Below, one piece after another: positions 1 through 11,737 of a stretch of DNA of 64,000 nucleotides (position 1 is the first letter of the stretch; the number at the start of each line of letters is the position of its first letter). The DNA is from Notospermus geniculatus. Its lineage: Eukaryota; Nemertea; Pilidiophora; Heteronemertea; Lineidae. The notes below the pieces were generated by a model. The model was not told the DNA's origin. It ran no database searches and saw only the letters and a list, made by a program, of their open reading frames with translations. The position numbers and the translations under genes are program-made. The stretch covers positions 335,502-399,501 of the forward strand of contig NMRB01000017.1 of assembly GCA_002633025.1 (NCBI GenBank). Reading direction: 5' to 3'.

Positions 1-41
1 GACTTTGTCTCTAAAACCATGATAAAAACAATGACACCCAC

Positions 42-1460
42 CTCAGCTGAACTTTCATCCTTAACTTCGCCTGACGTGCCTGGTTGCGACATGTCAGGTA
101 GAGAACCAGACGGAATAGGCCCCGATATTGGAACGGGACTCGAATTTGTATCTGCTGCTTGAGTCAGACTAGAGTCAGAAGGTTCCATTTCAACATCACC
201 CAACTTCATTTGACTTGTATCAATCTGGCTTAACTGGGGAAAACTATCTGAGTTCGTTGAGGTAGACATTGTTGAATCTAATGCACAAGATGTTATTTTC
301 CAAGATTCTGACTCTGCAGAATCATCGAGTAAATTTCTATTTTGTAAAGTTACAGTACTTGTCCTTGTCGGCTTCGGATGTGGGCTGTGTGACACTACTT
401 GCTGAAGAGATGACGAATTTAATGACATGGAAGATGTTTTTGACAATGAACTGGCTGTGAACGAATCATTTCCTTGAGAATCTGCTAATGACATGATACC
501 TGAAATGGCAACATCTTGCTGTTCGACGGACATATCTAATGTAGGTGGCGGGGAATCTGCTATTTCTATCACCTGAGAACGACTTGATGCCTGAAAGAAA
601 CAAGATTTACATTATATCATATGCGTGGTTAACAGTGTAAGTGAAGATTTCGCAACTCAAAATATTAGGATCTGGCATCAACTACTTAAAAGATCTTCAT
701 CTACGTATACTCAGAAAGCATTGATGATCAGTAATAAGTTAGCCATGTCATGCTGAGGCATGAATGAACGGGTACAATATCGTGGGGAAGGCTCCACAGA
801 CTTTCTGATATTATTATTATGTCTACATACTGCTTTTGAGTTGAGCCTTCTCCTTGTGGCTGCATGTGCTTTTCGCTCAGCATCCAAAACCTCTTCCAGC
901 TGTCTCACACGATCCTTGAATTCATCACTTTCTCTTCGCATTTCTTCCTGAATTTTTAGCAAAAGTCTGTCCTTCATAAGTATCTGTTCATCTTTTGCAT
1001 TCAGTTCCATTTTAAATTTTTCATTGTCCATTTGTAAACGCACAACTTGGTTCTGCTTTTCGAGACATTCAGTTTGCGATTTCTCCAACATAGTCTGCCG
1101 AGAAGCCAAGTCACCTTGCACCCGTTTCAACAGACTATTAGTTGTTGTAAGCTCAATTCTAAATTTTGAAATCTCCAATTCTTTTGAATTTAGTTCATCC
1201 TGTAGTTTCGATAATTCTTCAGAAGTCTTTCCCTCGCCACCAGCAAGGCTTGCTTTCATCTCATCTATTTGTGCTTTCTGATATTCTAGCTGTCTTTCAG
1301 CCACACTAATACTGTTTTCTTTTACCAAGATTTCAGCCTGGTATTTAGTAAAAAGACTAAAAAGATCGGACCACACTTTGCTCAGCAAAGCTCCCTTTTC
1401 ATGAAGTTCTGCCTGCATGTTTTGCACGGCTTCCTGCATTTCGTTCACTTCCTCAGTCAT
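42..1460 (-). CDS. Unrecognised coiled-coil protein, 5' part (two coding exons seen)
   Basis: Two coding exons are visible, 1460-831 and 590-42, joined in phase 0; the gene continues beyond the left edge after a GTGGGT donor. The start is the ATG at 1460, 27 bases inside an exon whose acceptor lies at about 1487, so an upstream non-coding exon is implied. Residues 1-210 are an almost unbroken heptad-type coiled coil, rich in E, K, Q and L and without proline (for example KDEQILMKDRLLLKIQEEMR). The second exon, about 183 residues, is Ser/Thr/Pro-rich and low in complexity, with many SxS runs suited to phosphorylation. There is no signal peptide or membrane segment, so the protein is probably cytoplasmic. 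This architecture fits a scaffold or cytoskeletal adaptor, but I do not recognise the family and assign no function. The coding call is firm because frame and splice sites agree; the identity is open. Confidence 0.75.
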
Positions 1461-2715
1461 GATTGGGCATCTGTTCCAGTGTTGATCTGAAGAAGAAAGA
1501 AAACTTAGTTTGATTTTACAGCTGTACGAAGATTTGGTCATGTGAAAACACACTCAGTAACAGTTCCATTCCACACATGCACGACCGTTCCAAGTTAAGT
1601 TGTTTAAATTATATTGTACATGTACTCCATACATTATAAATTACTGCTCTGCTCCCCATATGATGGTTCAGAACAAAGACTCAAAAATACTTGGCACTGG
1701 CAGGGCATCAATTTCCCATCGCAAAATGAGTCTGGGGCTAAGCAAAGCACAGATCAGGAGTCTGCGAGTGCGACTGGATCTTTTATGTTGAATCCCGCTG
1801 CACCGTGCCGGGCAGGATGCAGGATTGGTCAATGTCATGTTGGTACCGGTGGTAGCAGTGCAGTGGTAGGCCTAGTACCGGTAGGCCTACCGGTAGAATT
1901 TATAGGATCACAACAAATTTTTGGCTGTATCTCCAACGTCTAATTTGATGGGGTAGTACACAGTGCGAGGGGAACATTCACACACAGACTCGCTGATTGA
2001 TAAGTGTTACACCACTCCATCATCACGTGCTCAAGAGTGCCTGTGGAACCTAATTGAAAATTACGCATGCGCAGTCGGCTTGCTCAGTCAATCGGGAAAG
2101 AACGCTGGTCAGTCGTCGACAAATGCCAAGATAATTTAGAGAATTGCAAAGGTTAAGCTACATCAATTAACGACCTTCAGGATCTACAGTTATTCTTTGA
2201 TAGGATTACCCAGTTAAAAGAGGCGATGCGTCGTCATTTATGCTCATTTTTCCATGGAAATCGAAGAAAGCTTTATCACCGCAGCACAAGCGGCCATTTT
2301 CTTTGTTCCTCATCATCTGCGCCGAGAAACACCGAGATGTGCCGAAGTTGAACGCGCGAAATTCAAAACAGCATGCAGTTTGCCGGCGGAAACCAACGCA
2401 TTAACGTCACGCCCACCGCGCACACGAATTTTGACCATTTTTTATGCCGCATCTACAGGAGGCAAAAATTGCCTCATTGAAATCACTGTTTTTCTAACTC
2501 TTCAATCATTTAGGTTCCAACATTTTTGGAATTGTCAATATCCAGAAATAATCGTCTTTCCAAATGGCCAAAAAGAATAAAACTATTTGTCACGCTAAAT
2601 CTGCTAAGATCTTTTGGAGATGGTTGAAAACTGGACCGGGTGGCCCATTATTTATGGTCTATGTATAGTGTACCTAATATTGTTTTCTACTCCGTACCGC
2701 ACCATCCAGGAGCGT

Positions 2716-2900
2716 ACATTAGCCAAAAGGTCGGGTTCTTTGTGACTCACCAGAGGAACCAGAAGGTTCTTCCTTCATCTGTAAAGAACCCGAGATGGTT
2801 CCAAACCCGGCATTCTGTCGCCAAAGAACCCATAAAGGTTCCAGATAGCCTTCAACACTTTTCCGGGGAAAGGTTCTATTTGGAACCTTTTCGGCTAAGA
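2716..2900. repeat. Cluster of AGAACC/GGTTCT inverted motifs
   Basis: About eight copies of GGTTCT/GGTTCC and the complementary AGAACC/GGAACC occur within 185 bases in both orientations, for example GGAACCAGAAGGTTCTTCC near 2755 and a related pair near 2870-2893. A similar short palindrome, AAAAGGTTCC followed by GGAACCTTTT, lies at 7187-7212. It looks like a degenerate internally repeated element rather than coding sequence. Confidence 0.45.
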
Positions 2901-3364
2901 GTGCAGGCTGGGCGGGTCTGGGCCGTGCCGGTGTAAAGGGAAAGAATATCCACAGGAAAAACTGTCCCAGGAACAAACGATCCTATTGTTACATTCTAAT
3001 CTCTGGGGATTGGTTTTCTATAGTCATGCCGCTTATTCCGTCATTCAACAATAGAAATGGACACTTTTTACAGGGGGACACTCTACCGTTACACCGGGCG
3101 CATCTTCTTTTGGGAAGGTGAAACTCAACTGTCTATCGTTCAATAGGCCTACTCGAAAGAAATTACATGTAGTTTTTTTAAGCAAAGATCATTAGTAGGC
3201 CTATATAATAATGACGTCACACATGTTTCCGTCGGTCTCGGTGTCTATTTCAAACATTTTTTGTGAGGAAAAACCTTATTTTGGGTGTAAAAGGCATGGT
3301 GACGAATGACGTCACGCCGCAAGTGGTGGCTAACGCACCGTGTGCGGTGACAGGAGGCTGAAGC

Positions 3365-3524
3365 TATAGACCATGTGCAGCGACGATTATGACGTCACCG
3401 CGACGTCGAGATGCCGCCATTTTGGACGGCACGTCCAACGCATTTCGTAGCGACAGATGCCGTCCAAAATGGCTGACGTGCGAATTATGACGTCAGTGAT
3501 GACGTCACGTGCACATGGTCTATA
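3365..3524. mobile_element. MITE-like foldback, family A copy 1 (CRE-rich)
   Basis: Inverted ends TATAGACCATGTGCA and TGCA(C)ATGGTCTATA enclose a near-palindromic 160-base element. The interior has paired segments around GCCATTTTGGACGGC and GCCGTCCAAAATGGC and several TGACGTCA or near-TGACGTCA sites. A second copy over 90% identical by eye lies at 47949-48106. No coding capacity is seen; this is a non-autonomous element. TA at both ends could be the target duplication. Confidence 0.8.
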
Positions 3525-3688
3525 GGCGCACATTATGCGGTTCGAGCTCCGGTGCGGCAACGGTAGGGGCGTTTTAAAAGTTGACTGACCCCGAATGCTG
3601 CTCGACTCATCATTCAGCCGGGTCAGTCGACTTTATAAACACCCCTACCGTTGCCGCACCGGACCACGAACCGCATACATGTGCGCCT
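3525..3688. mobile_element. MITE-like foldback adjoining family A
   Basis: The two halves of this 164-base stretch are inverted copies: GCGCACATTATGCGGTTCG pairs with CGAACCGCATACATGTGCGC, and CCGGTGCGGCAACGGTAGGG with CCCTACCGTTGCCGCACCGG. The element abuts the family A copy directly, so one may have inserted next to the other. There is no coding sequence. Confidence 0.75.
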
Positions 3689-3812
3689 AGCTTGAGACAA
3701 AAAACTCCTATGGAGGCGACTGTCGGAGACAAAATTGCATTCGTGTGGGGCGGATAATAAGCTATTAACGTTTAAGTTTGTTAAAAAACAGTTTTTTGAA
3801 ACAGGTTTCTTC

Positions 3813-4088
3813 AACAGGGTCGGATCCAGGGGGGGGCGTGGGGGGCGTACGCCCCCCCCTATTTTTGGCAGACCAGTGATTTTTTTTTAGGAAGAAAACT
3901 TCAATCACATAAAATGTCGAGTTTTTTGCTCTCAGATGCCAGGAAAATGCATCTAAAAGCACTTAAATTGTCAAATTTTTCTGGGGGAGGACCCCCAGAC
4001 CCCCCGTTTCAGCTTCGCGCTCTCGGTGCTCTCCACCTCCGGCGAGCTACGCCCCCCCTTTCTGTCGACCCTGGATCCGACCCTGTTC
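3813..4088. mobile_element. Non-autonomous element with ~19-bp terminal inverted repeats
   Basis: The ends AACAGGGTCGGATCCAGGG and CCTGGATCCGACCCTGTT are near-perfect inverted repeats. The interior has G-runs and C-runs (GGGGGGCGTACGCCCCCCC) and no open frame of interest. The sequence at 9608-9700, with its long G-run and 'CTGGGGTGCTCCCCCAG', resembles part of this interior and may be a fragment of the same family. Confidence 0.7.
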
Positions 4089-5978
4089 AAAGCAGGGTTC
4101 GTACAGCCCCTGAGACTAAAATTTCCATGGCTTTTCCACATTTTTCCAAGGGATATTTTCCGGATTTCCATGGCTGTTTTTCGGTAATTTTGATGCAGAA
4201 TGGCACCTTAGTCCACATACTTGACATTTAAATGATGGTTCCACGAGTTCCATGAAAACTTCAATTAGACCTACTCAACTCAAGGTTTACAGATCAAGGT
4301 TTCCACTAATTACTACCAAGCCAGGTTGGCAAATCTGTTATAATCATGTAGCTAATGAATGGGATTTAAATCAGACAAAACGTAATCACAGCTCACTGGA
4401 ATCAAAGACTGAAAGACAGCTTGGCAGCAGGGTTTATTCAAGACTTGACACCTGGCCTCAAAATGCGGACATAGCCAGCCAACACACTGTGTACATAGGA
4501 ATTGGCACATTTGCGTGGTGATCAAGACCGTCAGTCAAACACCCAATAAAANCTCAAACTGTAATGACTGTAAAACGCGTGCAGACGTTCTGCTCAAGAG
4601 TCAAGGATTTTTGTGCGACGTCATTGAATCGCTTTTGCGTCATTCGCATTATTACGTTTTTGACGCCAAGAGACGTTGTTACCAAAAGGTGTCTAAAATA
4701 TTCCATTCAATTTCCAATTTTACGTCTTCCCATTAAGTATATGAAAAGAATCTATTGTAAAGGCTCTTGATCAAGAATCCCAGACTTATCATGACAAAGT
4801 TGACAGTTTTTAGAGTACCCTGGTACCGGTAAAAGCAGGGCAGGATTAAGGGTTTTTGTCTCTCTAGAGTCCACAAATGGTGCCGCTTAACATGCTTAAT
4901 CCGTAATATATTGTTGGGGGACATCAGAATGTCGGGGGACATTAGATTCTACTACACCGGATCTAAAAGCTGTAATGGAAGCGCAGCTCATGTGTGTGTA
5001 AAATTATGGAAGGATAAATGAACGTATCCATGACTTGGACATGCAGTTCTGCTGTCTTTATTCAGTAAAATTTGATTGGAAGCTGAAAAAATTCAGTCTC
5101 GAGAAAAATAAAAACTTCCCATCACTCGGTGTCCCTTACAAGAGAACACTTGGCATACTCATGGTGTTCACACATTACTGGACTTCTTTCAACACAATGA
5201 ACACGAAAAACCTCTTATTTCGTGTACGGCATATATCAAATTCAAGTGAATTATCATATGAACGAAGGGCCTGCGGCAGCTTAAACTGTAACCAAGAGAA
5301 TGACAGCCGCATTCCCTGATTGTCTATGGAGGAAGAATTAGCGTTTAATTTTTGGCAGGTTTGTGGGAGGCACGGATAAAAAACGATAGGTTTCCAAGAT
5401 GTTGATGCGAAAAGAAGCTGGTGGGAAGAAAGGGAGAACATACGTGCGGCTCCTGGTGCGTATTAATATTTTCCCTCTGTCTTTTTACCCGGGCTTTTTA
5501 CATGTAGGTCACCGCAACGCCTTTTTTTACTGCACACGAACAGTTCCTTTGTTTCACACCACATAAATGTTCCATCCGAAATCGCAAACTCCTGTAGTCA
5601 GTTCATCTATAGACAATGTGAGTTTTGTGTGCGAAGCCAATGGCTAGCTGTGGGGGTTTGGCTAATCCGTCTTTGGCCTATAGGCCTAAAACTTATCATA
5701 AAACTAGACTTTTATATCCTAATCAAGTTTAGGACTACATGATTAGAAATAGCTTCTAAAAAGTTGTTTTTATCAAAATCATGCAGCTCTGAGTCCGTTC
5801 CACCTCATATATGGGCGGTTACAACCGCAAAGAAAGATGTGATCTCGAGTTAACCTATCTGGTGCGACACGATATCTTCCCGACGACTGTACAGCGCCAC
5901 CCAACGTCTTGCTAACTACGATTCGTTGATCGATAAAGGACAAGGTTACAATCACAACAATTTTTTTTAAAATTTCAG

Positions 5979-8900
5979 ATGACTACGCTGTGTTTGTTTA
6001 TAACGTTTGGTGCATCAGATGCTCTCAATTCGGGTGCGTAAGATCCGTGCTGGCGCGTTGGCTTTAGCTAATAGGCATGCAACACTTTTGACACCTTCTT
6101 TTAGTTTTACGTCGCGGAATTCGGCTTGTAGGCTAACTCGTGTTTCTGTACTCGTTCCGACTTGTGATTTTAAATTTTTCCCGTTAATTAGATCATCATC
6201 GGCCTTGTCCACCGATAAAGCGCCTTCCCAGTCGGATGTTTCAGTTTCGACGGACCCGAAATTGGCGGCACGGCCGCGTAATCCACTTCTCTTTTATCTG
6301 CGGCAAGTGGCATCAGCTGGCAGACGACATCCCGGCAACAGTCCGGTGTAACAACGGGACTTGGTTGGACGGCGAACGACCAGTACACATTAACCACTTG
6401 TTGTCACAGAAGCGCAGGATGTGCGTCTGTAAGTTACAATAGGCAACTCCCGGCTTTCTGAAATTTTAACCATTTAATTTCTGATCAAGCCATCACGAAC
6501 TTTGGCGACGACAAAAGTCGCTGGAATCGATTGAGCAAGACAACCCTAAACTTCATTATACAACATGTTTCTAACATTAGAATACCAACCTTCGTTACTT
6601 TTAAAGGGTGTTTTTTCGCCTTTTTCCACACGAAAATGATGACCGATTCTGACGTCAGACCCGCTGCACCGGAACTCAAAACCAAAGCATTTAAAATTAA
6701 AATCGTTTGCGTTTCTCGGCATCTACAGTAGATTAAAAGATACCAGAACATGTACGACTAAAAATCTACACTTTGAATGCAGGAGTGTAGTGAGTCCGGA
6801 TAGGCCTTGACACTTCAGGATGCTGTTTTTGCAATATTTGTAAAAATGTTAAACTCGTCATTCCAGTGCGAAGGTGTCACGCAGACGATGAATGGAAGAC
6901 AGTTTTGCCGGGTCTGAGTGATTCCTACAAACCCATCTTAACGATTAAGCTTGCGTGTCCACCAAACAACACCCTTACTGATTTCTACAAGTCGAAAGGG
7001 GGCAAACTCGTTTGTCAGAAAGGAGGGACATGGAATTTGAATATATCGGTTCATACGGAGATATGTCGAGGTATGACGATTGAGAATGATATTGTACGAC
7101 GTATAGTCGGACCAGAAAAACCCCCCAATAATTTAACGCCATCTCACCTGTTCAGACAAGTAAACTTTTACGAAAGTGGTGTCCCTAAAAGGTTCCAATG
7201 TGGAACCTTTTGGAAGAGTGACGTCACGGAGCTGTTCCGTCTTTGCCGCCTAAGCAGTTTCTAAAGCCTGCCGCACACGAAAGAATTTATAGCTGAGCAA
7301 AATTCGCGGATTTTTACTGCTGGGCCAATTTCCTCTCGTGTGCGGCAGTTTTATGGGCGGCGGCGGCGGCGCTGCCCGGTTGCAGATCATGTTGAAATCA
7401 TTCAGCAAAATTGCCGCGTGTACTACGGGCTTTAGATTTGTTCCAACAAGAGTTATCATATCTGCCGTTGTTTGGACTTAGGTTTCTCCACTTAAAGCTG
7501 TTTTTCCTACATAGAAATGACGGCTGCGGATTTCCAAGCACCCCTGAAACTACCGACGAGCACGGTCACCAACACTGTGAGTTCGAGCACTGTCGAAGTC
7601 GCGATGACAACTCAGCGGAATAACCATTTTCAAGGAGAAGCAACGAGCACAATCACGAATGGCGTTATCACAACATCTACAACTGAGAAATCGACAACGG
7701 AAAAGGCTAACAACGCCCTCGAAAACGGGGCTTCAAAATCTTCGATGAATTTGGTTGTGAAGCAGTTAAAGCAAAATACAAAGAGGAAAGACGATTCGCA
7801 ATCCTACAAGACGACCGGGAAAAAGAGCGTGCCTTCCATGACCAGGCGATGTGATGAACCGAAGAGAGACCCCAAGACAGAATGGTTGAATCCCGGCCCT
7901 TTGCACGTGGGTAATTCGGCGGTCTTCGCCTGCAGCGACGGTTATGAGTTTGAAGACGGCAAACGGGTTTTCGTCGCAACATGCACTGCCGATGCGAAAC
8001 TGAGCGTGAAGTCCGTTCCAAAGTGCAGAGGTAGGCCTAAACTTGGTAAACTCATTGTAAATGTTTCCGACAAATATTCGGGTGCAAAGGTGTCCGCACT
8101 TCACGGTGAACTACAGAGTTTTCGCAAAGCCCCCGAAAGGCGAACGCGAACGTCTGTCCTTTTGTTCGGTGCTCTCTTCGTGGCATCGAATAATCTGGGT
8201 TTGGCGTTCGCGTTGGCGTTTCGGGGGCTTTGCTAAAACTCCCTTATCGCATCGTGGACGCGTCCCATCGAGTCGCGTACAGCATGGAAGGGCCCCGGGA
8301 AGGGCCTTTGAACTGGTTTGTTTAGATTACCAGTTGGTCGATTACAAGTGTCAAAGGTCACATCCAATCAGTTTTGTCGAAAAGTCGCCGGAAGCTGTTG
8401 CATGAGATAAAACAAGTTCCAGGCCTACTTTATTTAGGCAGTACAGTCAAACCCCGACATTTTTTCTTCGCTCCGTTACAGCGGTTCCACGATGTGCAAG
8501 GGTAACGGTCAACAATACGATTGTGACGCCCGACGAACCTTCACATCCAGCGGGACAGGTGGTGGCCTTTTCCTGCCTGTCAGGTTACAGGTTTCCAGAT
8601 GGTACACGGCAGATGTATGTTCGCTGCAAGCCTCAGAGCTGGAAAAGGGACACGAAAAATCTGGAAGGGTGCAACAAAGGTGAAGCCATCAATGTCCTTG
8701 ATCAATGAAACTACATGTATTAGAATCAGCTTGGAGGAATTATACTGACTAATTCCTCCAAGGAATCAGTGACTTGTTATAACAACAATTTTAAGGTTGC
8801 TCGGTTATAGATTTTGCTTTTTGGAGACCTTGAGCCTGTTTCAGAAAGTGACTTAACATAATGGTATACCGTTAACTTCGATGCATTTTCCATTTATAGT

Positions 8901-9187
8901 TGCGCTTTATGGAACAGGCCCCTATACTGTCTAGTGCGACTGGGACTTGCCAAATGAAATCTATGACAAGTAATGCCCCTGGCATTTACGACGACAACCA
9001 AACTGTGGAGCAGTCCGGGGAGCAGTACGAATTTTCCCTTTGATTGTTGGTATGATATTTTTCAGAACCAACACCAAAGATGCCTCTGCGCGAAGGGCCA
9101 GATGAAACCTCCGGAGCAGGATGCTGGTCTAAAGATGCAGACGTTTTGGTTGTGCTTCTGCTACTTCCAGCCTGGCTTGTCATTTAG
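5979..9187 (+). CDS. Four-CCP (sushi) domain, probably GPI-anchored surface protein
   Basis: Six exons, 5979-6033, 6192-6428, 6867-7070, 7515-8030, 8482-8679 and 9066-9187, all join in phase 1 and give 443 aa. The ATG follows an AG acceptor directly and opens a short signal peptide (MTTLCLFITFGASDA). Exons 2 and 3 each encode one diverged CCP module with four cysteines and the conserved NGTW or GGTW. Exon 4 encodes about 110 Ser/Thr-rich residues and then CCP3; exon 5 is CCP4 (key residues C, FSC, GY, SW, C). Exon 6 ends SKDADVLVVLLLLPAWLVI-stop: a hydrophobic tail with no cytoplasmic residues, as in GPI-anchor signals. CCP modules mediate adhesion and complement control, so a DAF-like regulator is possible, but that role is inference. 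AATAAA lies near 9842. Start and tail are the least certain parts; the CCP exons are firm. Confidence 0.85.
7266..7355. mobile_element. Small foldback element in intron 3 of the CCP gene
   Basis: Inverted ends CTGCCGCACACGA and TCGTGTGCGGCAG bound an element of about 90 bases within the intron before the Ser/Thr-rich exon. No coding content is seen. Confidence 0.6.
8119..8238. mobile_element. Foldback element in intron 4 of the CCP gene
   Basis: TTTTCGCAAAGCCCCCGAAA pairs with TTTCGGGGGCTTTGCTAAAA, and inside these GGCGAACGCGAACG pairs with CGTTCGCGTTGGCG. The element is about 120 bases long and near-palindromic, of MITE type. It creates an apparent extension of the preceding exon frame past its donor; the donor at 8031 (GTAGGC) and CCP completion argue against that extension. 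Confidence 0.75.
8730..8762. repeat. Mini-palindrome CTTGGAGGAATTA, copy 1
   Basis: This is a hairpin of about 33 bases with arms CTTGGAGGAATTA and TAATTCCTCCAAG. Longer copies lie at 22309-22344 and 22603-22644, the first inside another foldback element. It is too small to encode anything; the repeated exact ends make it a dispersed family. Confidence 0.75.
8832..8922. mobile_element. Imperfect foldback element in intron 5 of the CCP gene
   Basis: GAGCCTGTTTCAGAAAGTGA and an inverted counterpart ending GGAACAGGCCC bound about 90 bases. The arms are diverged, with the pairing region GCCTGTT..AACAGGC clearest. Confidence 0.5.
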
Positions 9188-9348
9188 CATCTCATGGAAA
9201 AATACATATCTGGTTGTAGAGGATCAAATTAGAGTTGCTACGACAACCAAGATGCCAGATGCAAAGTCCGCACACAAACTAGACAAGTGCATTCTTGTCA
9301 CATTTCATGTTTTAATAATGGTATGATACAGGGAAATGACCTTCATGG

Positions 9349-9535
9349 ACAGGTGTAACGTTTTTAGTGTTCCCCATCTGTGAGTGTTCCCCTCCTATTG
9401 TCTGACGGAATAAGCTGCGACTTGACAAAAGGGGACACACAGAGAAACAAGTCATGTCGATCTATCTGCCAGCGTTTCCCAAACAATAAGGGGAACACAC
9501 TGGCATACAGAAACTCTGGCAGATGTTACACCTGT
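9349..9535. mobile_element. MITE-like element with ACAGGTGTAAC ends
   Basis: The end ACAGGTGTAACG is inverted at the far end as GTTACACCTGT. Internal sub-terminal segments rich in GTGTTCCCC and GGGGAACAC also pair. A diverged relative with the same GTAACATTT..TAGTGTTCCCCAT start lies near 24393. Confidence 0.7.
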
Positions 9536-10375
9536 TTAGTTATTTTGGGCGGAAAACGATATGTCTGGGCCAAGGATTAACAGGCTTGATTTAGGTGGGC
9601 TGCATGAATCACGGGCGTAGCTAGGGGGGGGGGGCAAAACTGATTGAGTCTAGAAGGCGAAGGCGGAGGGTGTCTGGGGTGCTCCCCCAGAAAAGAATTG
9701 AAAATCTACATCCAAGTCTCAGATGCATTTTCCCCATATCTGACTCCACAATACCTTGGTTTGAAGAGAGGAAANATGCCAGAACTACTGACACTGTTCG
9801 GGAAACCAGAAGTGAAGAACACGCCAACAGACATAGCAAGAAATAAATACTTTATCATATTTATCTATATGACTTCCCGTTGTGATTTCCGAAACCGAAC
9901 TGCCGAACGACGAGGCCAAACTCCTCCGCAGGGCCGTGTCGTTCCGCATTTTATGATGATCCACTTACAGTAAGATGAAACCGTCTGATCTCTGCGTTGG
10001 AAATTGGGAGAGACTGTCCGTGTATTGGAGATTGAATTCAATCCTCACCGTCAGGTGCTGCCCCCAAGCGCCTACAGCTGTAAGCTTCATGGAGAATATG
10101 ACCACTGACCATGCTGACTGTTTGGCGACGTCAAAAGACAAAAGTCAAAAGTCAACGCAACTTGTGGTCAATGGCAATGACATTTAATTACAAGTACTTG
10201 TACACATCCATTCAGTAGCCCACTGCCACTGGAAGAAGTACCCTGCACACAAAACATGAGAGATATTTCGCTAATGTTTCCTTTTCAATTTGGATGGATT
10301 CACAGATAATCTCACAGTTGAGTTCACATGTAAAATATGTGATGAAATGTGAAACTTGCCGCAAGTCACAGCACT

Positions 10376-10654
10376 CAGGGCTTGAAAAATTCTCTGGAGC
10401 CTACATGCCCAGTCGGGCAACCTGTCTTTTCAGTTTTCAGGTTTTTAGATGCCCAGCTCATCTTGATGGATGCCCGAATCCCTTGGTTTGGTTGGAAATT
10501 TACTTAATTATGTTTAGTTTTTGAGTGGGATCCAATTAAGAGTTGCCCGGTCGGGCATGTTGTAGGCCCTATTTGGCTGAAAATTGGTTTTTGTTGCCCA
10601 GGTGGTTGAACAGGTTGCCTGTGGGCATTCAGGCATGTGATTTTTCGAGCCCTG
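10376..10654. mobile_element. hAT-like non-autonomous element
   Basis: The termini are CAGGGCTTGAAAAAT and ATTTTTCGAGCCCTG. CAGGG(C/T)TCGAAA-type ends are typical of hAT transposons (family knowledge). The interior carries repeats of TGCCCRGTCGGGCA type, and no transposase is present. An 8-bp target duplication is not clear: flanks CAGCACT and AGCAGCAC are only partly alike. Confidence 0.65.
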
Positions 10655-11466
10655 AGCAGCACTAAAGTCAGTATTTATGAAAGTGACAAGAAAATCTGTC
10701 ATAGTACATTTCACTAAAAATGTCAGGCAAAACGCACTGTGCATGGAGGGATACATTTCTTGGACAGAACTTCAGATAATACAAAAGTACAAACGTTTGT
10801 TGATGATACTAATATAATATCAGTACTTGTAGCTCTGTGGATGGAGGACCAAAAATTCAAGCAAATTTATGATTCAAGATAAATCATTCCTAGTTTTCAC
10901 AAGTTATTTCATTTCATGATCGTAAAAATCAAAATGAACTAAACTTAAGTCTACATATTAAAAATAAATGAATAATATAGACGAACACGAACAACTACAA
11001 CTTGAGAGGCAATACGGTGCGGTGCATTGGCGCAAGTCAGTCTGGATTAAAATAATGAGACTGTTACTGCAAAGAACAAACATTCATGCAATCTGCCATA
11101 GAGTGATATGGCTTCATGTAGCTGATACGAAGGTATCATACAAATGTAAATGTACATGTACTTAGGTGGGAAAGTTTATCTACTGAATTGCCGAATAAAA
11201 GCAATTCTAAATGAATTTCAGTGCTAATACCAATCAATACCACATCTAATGCAAATAATTATCCTTTTGGCAAATTGGTGGGATGAAAATCCCGAACTGC
11301 TATAAATGAACATTTAGTTGATTTCAATAAAAAAACATTAAATCACTAAAATACGATGCACCAACATGAATGGACGGAATTGAGGAGGGACCAACCCACA
11401 CTTTCTGTGATTGCTTAGCAGCATCTTCACCTAGCACTCCACTTGATGAGATACAATTTTGGAAAC

Positions 11467-11737
11467 TTAAAGCCCCACTGTATTGAATCTGAAAAACGCA
11501 AATCGTCGCCGCGATTCTTGACGACGTCAGCGTAGTGTAAAAATGTACTGCGCTCTATCTCAATGCATTAGAGCTCCCCTACGCAGTTTTTTCACTCTCT
11601 GTTGAAAACTAGGCCTTGGTTATTAAAAGTAAGTATCAGGCAAGCATTTTGGAGACCTTCACGAGGCCCTGAGACCTCAACCTCCACTCTCCTAACATTT
11701 TGAAAATACCGTAAAATTCAATACTGTGGGGCTTTAA
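11467..11737. mobile_element. MITE with TTAAAGCCCCACTGTATT ends
   Basis: The left end TTAAAGCCCCACTGTATTG is inverted at the right end as CAATACTGTGGGGCTTTAA. The flanking TTAA could be the target site, as for piggyBac-type elements (inference). The 271 bases hold no coding sequence. Confidence 0.75.

Larger units (their letters stand above)
1487..5978. other. Intergenic region between divergent genes 1 and 2
   Basis: The region separates a minus-strand gene from a plus-strand gene, so it must hold both promoters. The part from about 2000 to 2450 is relatively CpG-rich and could hold the promoter of the coiled-coil gene (inference). The rest contains the repeats and foldback elements listed separately at 2716-4088. 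Open reading frames here are short and show no recognisable domain. A non-coding first exon of the CCP gene should lie upstream of the acceptor at 5978, but I could not place it. Confidence 0.5.

Noticed and set aside
8031-8236. Extension of the CCP3 exon frame to 8236
   Set aside because: The extra sequence is the 8119-8238 foldback element; the donor at 8031 and phase-1 join to the CCP4 exon explain the gene better.
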